Below are positions 1 to 8,071 of a stretch of 8,071 nucleotides of DNA, one piece after another. A program made the position numbers and the translations under genes. The DNA is from Elusimicrobiales bacterium (lineage in GTDB: Bacteria; Elusimicrobiota; Elusimicrobia; Elusimicrobiales; Elusimicrobiaceae): the NCBI GenBank assembly GCA_030540535.1, contig JAUNWB010000053.1:1-8071 (forward strand), given 5' to 3'. Each line of letters begins with the position of its first letter. Positions within the stretch are counted from its first letter, which is position 1. The notes under the pieces are model-generated. The model was not told where the DNA came from and made no database searches. It worked only from the letters and a program-made list of their open reading frames with translations.

Positions 1-23
1 ATTTTTTTATTTGGCGGCACTAT

Positions 24-32
24 TGTGGATAA
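24..32 (-). promoter_or_regulatory. Perfect DnaA box over the dnaA start codon
   Basis: TGTGGATAA is the exact reverse complement of the consensus DnaA box TTATCCACA. It contains the GTG start codon of dnaA and the next two codons. A bound DnaA molecule here could repress its own gene or belong to an origin element upstream of dnaA, most of which lies outside the window. The match is seen directly; the role is inferred. Confidence 0.7.
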
Positions 33-1422
33 TTTACAAGCATACCCCCAGCTGGTCCCTGTTTTTAAAGACATTGAAAATCTGATAGGCAAAAACCCTT
101 ACGACATGTGGCTCCGGCCCGCCTCGTTTGAATATAATGGACATACCTTGACGATTATTCTACCCAATCCATTTTGGGGGAAAACCATCCGGGAACGGTA
201 CCAACATATTATTACGGACGCTTTTTTAAAACATTTGGGCGTTGAAATCACCATCGTCTATAATGTAGCCCCGCAGGAACCGGCTCCCGCCGTTACGTCC
301 GCCAAAGACGTAATCGCCGCCGCGCCGGAGTATTTTAACCAGCCGGCCAAACCCGCGGCTTCCGCCCCCCGTCCGGCGGAGAATCCGTTTCCAACCAATT
401 TAATTCCGTCGTTTACGTTTGAAAACTTTATCGAAGCACCTTCCAACCGCTTTGCCTACAAAGCGGCGGAAGCGGCCGCCACCAACTTGGGCAACCGCGC
501 CAATAATCCTTTATTTATTTATTCTTCCCCAGGTTTGGGCAAAACCCATTTAATGCACGCCATCGGGAATAAAATTCTGCAGAACAACCCTAACGCGCAG
601 GTACTTTATATGTCCGGCGAGGAGTTCGTCAGCGAATACATCAAAGCGCTGACTAATAAATCGCACGATTCGTTCCGCCAAAAATGCCGCACGCTGGACT
701 GTTTTTTAGTGGACGATATTCAGTTTATTGTGGGCAAAGCCGCCAGCGAGGAAGAATTTTTCCACACCTTTAACGCTTTGTTCGACAAAAACAAACAAAT
801 CGTTTTCTCTTCGGACAGAACCCCCCAGCAGCTGGAACTGGAAGAACGTCTGTCTTCCCGTCTGCTATCCGGCCTGCCGACGGAAATCAAAAAACCCAAT
901 TTGGAAACCCGCATCGCCATCCTGCGCCAAAAACGCAATTCCATTAATGTGGATATCGGCGATGACGTGCTTGCGTTTATTGCCGAAGGCGTACAAACCA
1001 ACATCCGCGAGCTGGAAGGCTCTCTCTTGCGCCTGGTGGCCTATTGCCGCATGCAAGGCGTAACGCCCACCATATCGATTGCCAAAGAATTACTGGCCGA
1101 TATTTTGGTTTCCGGCAACGATTTATCCATTAACGTCAATACGATTAAAAAAGTGGTCGGCAAGCGTTTTAGCATTAAAATGGAAGATTTTAATTCCAAA
1201 CGCAAAACGCAGTCTATAGCCTGGCCGCGCCAAATTGCCATGTATTTAACCACGGAACTGACGGACTTGTCCCTGCCGGAAATCGGCCGGGAGTTCAACC
1301 GCGACCACAGCACCGTCGTACACGCACGCGACGTAGTAAAAGAAAAAGTGGAAGCGGACCCGTTCTTTTCCGCCGAAATCAACCAGCTTATTATGGATAT
1401 TAAAGCTGTGGATAACAAGTAA
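25..1422 (+). CDS. dnaA: Chromosomal replication initiator protein DnaA
   Basis: DnaA is the AAA+ initiator that binds DnaA boxes, melts oriC and recruits the replicative helicase. The product has 465 residues, the usual length. Domain I is about residues 1-80. An Ala/Pro-rich linker (about 81-125) follows, then the AAA+ core: P-loop SSPGLGKT (167-174), Walker B LVDDIQF (228-234), sensor I SSDR (262-265), arginine finger R279 and sensor II NIRELEG (326-332). The DNA-binding domain IV carries PRQIAMYL (401-408) and the signature SLPEIG...RDHSTVVHA (416-434). The GTG start aligns with the normal DnaA N-terminus and has only a weak GGCGG (13-17) upstream. The frame stays open to the left window edge, so an earlier start cannot be excluded. 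Oddities: the P-loop has SS where GG is usual, and the RSRFxWGL-type segment reads SSRLLSGL. Identification is certain; the exact start is less so. Confidence 0.98.
   Translation: MDNLQAYPQLVPVFKDIENLIGKNPYDMWLRPASFEYNGHTLTIILPNPFWGKTIRERYQHIITDAFLKHLGVEITIVYNVAPQEPAPAVTSAKDVIAAAPEYFNQPAKPAASAPRPAENPFPTNLIPSFTFENFIEAPSNRFAYKAAEAAATNLGNRANNPLFIYSSPGLGKTHLMHAIGNKILQNNPNAQVLYMSGEEFVSEYIKALTNKSHDSFRQKCRTLDCFLVDDIQFIVGKAASEEEFFHTFNALFDKNKQIVFSSDRTPQQLELEERLSSRLLSGLPTEIKKPNLETRIAILRQKRNSINVDIGDDVLAFIAEGVQTNIRELEGSLLRLVAYCRMQGVTPTISIAKELLADILVSGNDLSINVNTIKKVVGKRFSIKMEDFNSKRKTQSIAWPRQIAMYLTTELTDLSLPEIGREFNRDHSTVVHARDVVKEKVEADPFFSAEINQLIMDIKAVDNK
1407..1415 (-). promoter_or_regulatory. Perfect DnaA box inside the 3' end of dnaA
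   Basis: TGTGGATAA matches the consensus exactly on the minus strand. It lies within the codons for the C-terminal residues AVDN of DnaA, seven bases before the end of the stop codon. Confidence 0.7.
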
Positions 1423-1428
1423 ACAACC

Positions 1429-1437
1429 GGTGGATAA
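1429..1437 (-). promoter_or_regulatory. DnaA box, one mismatch
   Basis: GGTGGATAA differs from TGTGGATAA only at the first base. It has the same orientation as the box 22 bases upstream, about two helical turns away. Confidence 0.5.
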
Positions 1438-1460
1438 CTCCGCCGTAAAAAAGGAATACG

Positions 1461-1469
1461 TGGGGATAA
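1461..1469 (-). promoter_or_regulatory. DnaA box, one mismatch
   Basis: TGGGGATAA differs from TGTGGATAA at the third base only. It keeps the orientation of its neighbours and starts 32 bases after the previous box. Confidence 0.45.
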
Positions 1470-1488
1470 AATTTTCAGCAGTGCAGCG

Positions 1489-1497
1489 TGTGGATAA
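1489..1497 (-). promoter_or_regulatory. Perfect DnaA box
   Basis: TGTGGATAA is an exact match in the dnaA-dnaN spacer, followed by an A-tract. With one extra flanking base it forms a 10-base inverted match to the box at 1551-1559. Confidence 0.7.
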
Positions 1498-1550
1498 AAA
1501 AACCGGGTTGTACACATTCCCTCCTGCCGGATTGTATAGGGAAAGTAACA

Positions 1551-1559
1551 TTATCCACA
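1551..1559 (+). promoter_or_regulatory. Perfect DnaA box, opposite orientation
   Basis: TTATCCACA is an exact consensus box on the + strand, the only one in the cluster with this orientation. It borders the A+T-rich segment that runs to the dnaN start, as expected for a box beside an unwinding element. Confidence 0.7.
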
Positions 1560-1594
1560 CAATAAACAGGACATAATAACAGAGATATAAAAAT

Positions 1595-2703
1595 ATGAAA
1601 ATAAATATTACTAAAGCTACTCTTTTGGAAGGCATCCAGATCGTGTCCGCGGGCGTTTCCTCCCGCACCACTTTGCCTATCCTGCATAACTTTTTAATTG
1701 AGGCGCAGAGCGGCAAAATCAAACTCGTGCGCACCGATATGGAAATGGCCACCGTCCACTTTGTAAACGCCGAAGTGGAAGAAGAAGGCAGCCTTACCGT
1801 TCCGATGAAAGAGTTTTCCGACATCATCAAAAACCTCCCCGATGATAAAGAAATCAACCTGTATTCGGACGAAAACAACAAATTTCATATTAAATCCGGC
1901 AAAAGTAAATTTTGGGTAATCGGCACCCCCAAGTCCGAATATCCGGCCATCCCCGAAGTGGAACGCGAAAACAGCGTGGCGCTGGACCCGATTGAACTGC
2001 AAAAGATGATTGAAAAAACGGCGTTTTCCGCCTCTACGCAGGAAACCCGCTACATTTTGAACGGTCTTTTGTGGAACAATACCGCCGAAAAGTTTGAAAT
2101 CGTCGCCACGGACGGCGGCCGCCTGGCCGTCGCCACGCACGAAGCGCTGCCCGGTTCCAAAGAATTTAAAATTATTATCCCCACCAAGATTTTGAACGAA
2201 GTCTGCCGCTATATAGGCATCGCCAAACCGGCCAAAGACAGCAAAATCGAAGTGAGCGTTTCCTCCAACCAGGTCAGCTTTGTCATGAACGAAACTACGT
2301 TTATTTCGCGCCTGATTGAAGGTAACTTCCCCAATTACAACCAGGTTATTCCCACCAAGAAAAACATCGGTTTTGAAGTGTTTTCCAAAGATTTGCTGGC
2401 TTCCACCCGCCGTTCCGCTTTGTGTTCCGGCGAATTTGGCAGCGTGGTGAAATATAAACTGGAAAACAACGCGCTGACCGTTTCGTCCAATTCCCAAAAC
2501 ATGGAATTTACCGACGAACTGCCCGTGGAATATACCCAGGAAGCGTTCGACGCCGCTTTCAACCCGCAGTACATTATTGACGTACTTAAAAACATCGGTA
2601 CGGATAAAGTGTCGTTCTCGTTTGTGAACGCCTCCCAGCCCGTACTGGTGGAACCCGTGGGCGACGCGACGTTTAAATACGTCATCATGCCGGTTAGAGC
2701 GTA

Positions 2704-2704
<1 letters not shown>
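1595..2704 (+). CDS. dnaN: DNA polymerase III beta subunit (sliding clamp)
   Basis: DnaN forms the ring-shaped homodimer that tethers DNA polymerase III and other clamp-binding proteins to DNA. The product has 369 residues, against 366 in E. coli, and fits three repeated clamp domains of about 120 residues. Visible family motifs are R24 with TTLPIL (25-30), TRYILNGLL (151-159), TDGGRLA (172-178), EGNFPNY (242-248) and the C-terminal VIMPVRA (363-369), which lines the partner-binding pocket. The ATG start gives the standard N-terminus (MKINITKATLLEG). The ribosome site is weak: AGAGA at 1581-1585 in an A+T-rich leader. The stop codon shares its last base with the start of the next gene, which suggests translational coupling. 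No abnormality seen. Confidence 0.98.
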
Positions 2705-5501
<2,797 letters not shown>

Positions 5502-5506
5502 CCCCG

Positions 5507-5541
5507 TGCGCCGGGGCGTACGTAACACACGTTCCGGCGCA
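5507..5541 (+). other. Inverted repeat in the gyrB-gyrA spacer
   Basis: Bases 5507-5519 (TGCGCCGGGGCGT) can pair with 5529-5541 (ACGTTCCGGCGCA). This makes a 13-pair stem, including two G-U pairs in RNA, with a nine-base loop. An alternative, mutually exclusive 5-pair hairpin (CCCCG 5502-5506 with CGGGG 5512-5516) overlaps it. No T-run follows on either strand, so it is not a standard intrinsic terminator. It could be an RNA-processing, pausing or mRNA-stability element in the transcript joining gyrB to gyrA. Pairing is seen; function is inferred. Confidence 0.55.
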
Positions 5542-5559
5542 AAACGATTTATCCGTAAC

Positions 5560-5565
5560 AGGAGA
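5560..5565 (+). promoter_or_regulatory. Shine-Dalgarno site for gyrA
   Basis: AGGAGA lies eight bases before the ATG at 5574, a good ribosome-binding site that supports this gyrA start. It follows the spacer hairpin and is not buried in it. Confidence 0.75.
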
Positions 5566-5573
5566 TTTTTAGC

Positions 5574-8071
5574 ATGAGCGAAGAAAATTTGAACCAGCCT
5601 GAGTCCCAAAACGTGGACTTGTTCGGCAATATCCAACAGCGCGACATCGCGGGCGAAATGCGTTCGTATTACATCGATTACGCAATGAGCGTTATCGTCG
5701 GCCGCGCTTTGCCGGACGTGCGCGACGGCTTAAAACCCGTACACCGCCGCGTGTTGTATTCGATGAACGAAATGGGTTTAAAATACAATAAACCCTACAA
5801 AAAATCCGCCCGTGTGGTGGGCGACGTGCTCGGTAAATACCACCCGCACGGCGACACCGCCGTCTACGATACCCTCGTACGCCTGGCGCAGGATTTTTCC
5901 ATCCGCAAAACCTTGGTGGACGGACAGGGCAACTTCGGTTCTATCGACGGCGACTCCGCCGCCGCTATGCGTTACACCGAATGCCGCCTGCAGCGCATTT
6001 CCGACGAAATGCTGGCGGATTTAGATAAAGACACCGTTAAAATGATTCCCAACTACGACGGTTCCTTAATGGAACCTTCCGTGCTGCCGGCCAAACTGCC
6101 CGCGCTGCTCGTCAACGGTTCCTCCGGTATCGCGGTAGGTATGGCTACCAACATCCCCACCCACAACTTGGGCGAAGTGTGCGACGGAATTATCGAATAC
6201 ATCAAAAACCCCGATATCACGACCAAAGAGATGATGAAAATTATCAAAGGGCCGGACTTCCCGACCGGGGCCATCATCCGCGGTACCAAAGGTATTTACG
6301 AATACTTCGAAACGGGCCACGGCAGCGTGCGCGTACAGGCCGCCACGGAAATTGAAGAACGCAAAAACGGCCGCGAAGCCATTATCGTCACCGAAATTCC
6401 GTACCAGGTAAACAAAACCTCGCTGATTGAAACCATCGTCGGCTTGGTGCGCGATAAAAAGATTACCGATATTTCCGATATCCGCGACGAGTCGGACAGA
6501 CGCGGTATGCGCCTGGTTATCGAAGTAAAACGCGACGGCAACGCCCAAGTGGTGCTGAACCACCTCTACAAACACACCCAGCTGCAGACCACCTTCCCGG
6601 TGAACATGCTGGCGATTGTGGACGGCCGCCCGCGCGTGCTTTCTTTGAAAGAAGTGATGAAGGCGTATGTAAAACACCGCCAGGAAGTAATCACCAACCG
6701 CACGAAATTTGATTTGAACAAAGCGATGAAGCGCGAACACGTGCTTAACGGGTTGTTAATCGCGATTGCGAATATGGACGAAGTCGTCGCCATTATCCGT
6801 AACGCCAAAGACCCGACCGAAGCCAAGTTTACGCTCATGACGCGCTTTACGCTGTCCGAAGTTCAGGCGCAGGCCATTTTGGATATGCGCTTGCACCAGC
6901 TAACCCAGCTGTCTTCGCTCGCGATTGAAAACGAACGCAAAGACCTGTTAAAACTCATTGAAGAATTGCAGGGAATTTTGGGCAGCCCGCAGAAAATTTT
7001 GGACATCATCGTGGAAGAACTGACCGAGCTCAAAAAGACGTACGGCGACGAACGCCGCACGCAAATCGGCCCGGATATGACGGACTTCTCGATGGAAGAT
7101 TTAATCGAAAAAGAAGACGTCGTCATCACCATCTCCAACGACGGCTACGCCAAACGCATCCCGCTCTCTACCTACAAGAGCCAGAACCGCGGCGGCAAAG
7201 GCATCATCGGCAGCAAGACGAAAGAAGAGGACTTTATGGAACATCTCTTTATTACGTCTTCTCACTCCACCATTTTGATGTTCACCAACCGCGGCCGCGT
7301 GTTTGCGCTGCGTGCGTTTGAAATCCCCGAAGGCAACCGTATGTCTAAGGGTAAAGCGATTGTGAACCTCTTGCAGCTGACCGGCGAAGAAAAAGTAACC
7401 TCCGCCGTGGCGATTGAGGATTTTGACCCCAAAAACTGCGAAAACACGTACCTGACGATGTGCACCCGCTACGGCAGCATTAAACGCGTGGAACTGGCGG
7501 AATTTGCCAATATCCGCCGCTCGGGTATCATCGCCATCGGCCTTGAGGAAGGAGACGTACTGGTGGGCGTACAGACGACGCACGGCAAGTCCGACATTAT
7601 CGTCGCCACCAAACACGGCAAATCCATCCGCTTCGACGAAAACCAGGTCCGTTGCATGGGCCGCCCGGCCAAGGGCGTGCGCGCCATTAACTTGGGCGAA
7701 GGGGATGTGGTCGTGGGTATGGAACACGCGCCGAACGACGAACCCCAGCCCGACGTGTTGTCCGTCTGCGAAAACGGCTTTGGCAAACGCACCGAATTCA
7801 GCGAATACAAACGCCAGAACCGCGGCGGTATGGGTGTGATTACCATTAAAACGAGCGCGCGCAACGGCTCCGTGGTGGGCATTAAGCTTGTCGACGAAAG
7901 CAAAGACCTGATGATTGTAACCGAAAAGGGTATGACCATCCGCGTCCGCTGCGCCGACATCCGCTCCGTCAGCCGCAACGCCCAAGGCGTCACGCTGGCC
8001 AAAATGGAAGAAGGCGACCGCATCGCCCGTATCGCTCCCGTCGTAAAAGACGAGGAAGAAAGCGAAGCCGC
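5574..8071 (+). CDS. gyrA: DNA gyrase subunit A, 3' end cut by the window
   Basis: GyrA is the DNA breakage-reunion subunit that forms the A2B2 gyrase. The frame is open from the ATG at 5574 to the last base, giving 832 full codons; only the tail and stop are missing. The winged-helix domain contains [12 protein letters not shown] (89-100) and catalytic Y134 in RYTECRL, with R133 before it. T95 and D99 correspond to E. coli S83 and D87 of the quinolone-resistance region. Thr is a natural residue there in some bacteria and is not evidence of acquired resistance. The tower and coiled coil end near residue 490. A beta-propeller C-terminal domain follows, with a GyrA-box-like QNRGGKG at 537-543 and a related QNRGGMG at 748-754. 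The visible end turns acidic (DEEESEA), like other gyrase tails. The box and the adjacent gyrB favour GyrA over ParC. Confidence 0.97.
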   Translation, partial: MSEENLNQPESQNVDLFGNIQQRDIAGEMRSYYIDYAMSVIVGRALPDVRDGLKPVHRRVLYSMNEMGLKYNKPYKKSARVVGDVLGKYHPHGDTAVYDTLVRLAQDFSIRKTLVDGQGNFGSIDGDSAAAMRYTECRLQRISDEMLADLDKDTVKMIPNYDGSLMEPSVLPAKLPALLVNGSSGIAVGMATNIPTHNLGEVCDGIIEYIKNPDITTKEMMKIIKGPDFPTGAIIRGTKGIYEYFETGHGSVRVQAATEIEERKNGREAIIVTEIPYQVNKTSLIETIVGLVRDKKITDISDIRDESDRRGMRLVIEVKRDGNAQVVLNHLYKHTQLQTTFPVNMLAIVDGRPRVLSLKEVMKAYVKHRQEVITNRTKFDLNKAMKREHVLNGLLIAIANMDEVVAIIRNAKDPTEAKFTLMTRFTLSEVQAQAILDMRLHQLTQLSSLAIENERKDLLKLIEELQGILGSPQKILDIIVEELTELKKTYGDERRTQIGPDMTDFSMEDLIEKEDVVITISNDGYAKRIPLSTYKSQNRGGKGIIGSKTKEEDFMEHLFITSSHSTILMFTNRGRVFALRAFEIPEGNRMSKGKAIVNLLQLTGEEKVTSAVAIEDFDPKNCENTYLTMCTRYGSIKRVELAEFANIRRSGIIAIGLEEGDVLVGVQTTHGKSDIIVATKHGKSIRFDENQVRCMGRPAKGVRAINLGEGDVVVGMEHAPNDEPQPDVLSVCENGFGKRTEFSEYKRQNRGGMGVITIKTSARNGSVVGIKLVDESKDLMIVTEKGMTIRVRCADIRSVSRNAQGVTLAKMEEGDRIARIAPVVKDEEESEA

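Larger units (their letters stand above)
1407..1594. other. oriC: Candidate replication origin (oriC) in the dnaA-dnaN spacer
   Basis: This stretch covers the last codons of dnaA and the whole 172-base gap before dnaN. It holds three perfect DnaA boxes (1407, 1489, 1551) and two with one mismatch (1429, 1461). The first four point the same way and the last points the opposite way. Start-to-start spacings are 22, 32, 28 and 62 bases. Bases 1560-1594 are strongly A+T-rich (27 of 35) and could be the unwinding element. Many bacteria have oriC in this gap, and the region carries no gene of its own. I looked for a DnaA-trio array (repeated TAG-like triplets beside a box) and saw no convincing one. 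The box clustering is direct evidence; origin function is inferred. Confidence 0.7.

Noticed and set aside
948..956. TGTGGATAT in dnaA and a GGTGGATAA in gyrB (near 3170), near-matches to DnaA boxes
   Set aside because: Both are explained by conserved or ordinary codons, are isolated and are not clustered with other boxes.
1500..1530. Possible minus-strand terminator (CCGG...CCGG followed by a T-run)
   Set aside because: The stem is only four to five pairs with a loop of about 20 bases, and no minus-strand gene needs it.
1508..1577. Possible dnaN promoter elements (TACACA with TATAGG, or CATAAT at 1572-1577)
   Set aside because: Matches to -35/-10 consensus are partial and spacing is not good for any pair. 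A promoter is plausible here but cannot be placed.
1041..1881. Minus-strand open frames crossing the dnaA-dnaN spacer
   Set aside because: They overlap dnaA, the DnaA-box cluster and dnaN, have no ribosome site that I can see and no family resemblance.
5549..5557. TTATCCGTA upstream of gyrA as a DnaA box
   Set aside because: It has two mismatches in the most conserved part of the box and stands alone.
5853..5873. GyrA T95 as an acquired quinolone-resistance change
   Set aside because: Thr at the E. coli S83 position is the natural residue in several bacteria, and D99 (E. coli D87) is intact; the sequence alone does not show resistance.
7101..7985. A 294-codon open frame on the minus strand opposite gyrA
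   Set aside because: It is a shadow of the conserved gyrA beta-propeller coding frame, with low-complexity Ala/Phe/Asp composition and no motif.

Overview
The window is a bacterial chromosomal replication-initiation and supercoiling locus, with all genes on the + strand: dnaA, dnaN, a short DciA-like (DUF721) gene, gyrB and gyrA. The last runs off the right edge. Every gene except the small one is recognisable from conserved motifs along its full length. I see no mobile element, RNA gene, CRISPR array or unfamiliar gene cluster. The unusual content is in gene order, DnaA-box placement and residue-level variants, not in a new multi-gene system.

Layout: 25-1422 encodes the initiator DnaA from a GTG start that lies inside a perfect DnaA box. 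The end of dnaA plus the 172-base spacer to dnaN (1407-1594) holds three perfect DnaA boxes, two boxes with one mismatch and an A+T-rich tail. It is the best oriC candidate here. 1595-2704 is the beta sliding clamp DnaN. 2704-3000 is a 98-residue basic protein like the helicase-loading factor DciA, sharing one base with the dnaN stop codon. recF, which often sits at this point, is absent. 3030-5501 is GyrB of the long, Gram-negative type. A 72-base spacer with a strong inverted repeat leads to gyrA at 5574, which is complete except for its extreme C-terminus.

The genes form one functional set. DnaA binds and opens the origin, DciA would help load the replicative helicase, DnaN clamps the polymerase, and GyrA2B2 removes the positive supercoils ahead of the fork. 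The tight spacing after dnaN suggests that dnaN-dciA-gyrB, and probably gyrA, are co-transcribed.

Organism: base composition is mixed, with C-rich third positions and A+T-rich spacers. The long GyrB argues against typical Firmicutes and Actinobacteria. The QNRGGKG GyrA box and the nearby IPEG...SKG stretch recall Bacteroidota-type GyrA. The divergent DnaA P-loop and the recF-less gene order suggest a less-studied Gram-negative phylum. Elusimicrobiota is one guess, made from memory of gene order and style, and is not established by the sequence.
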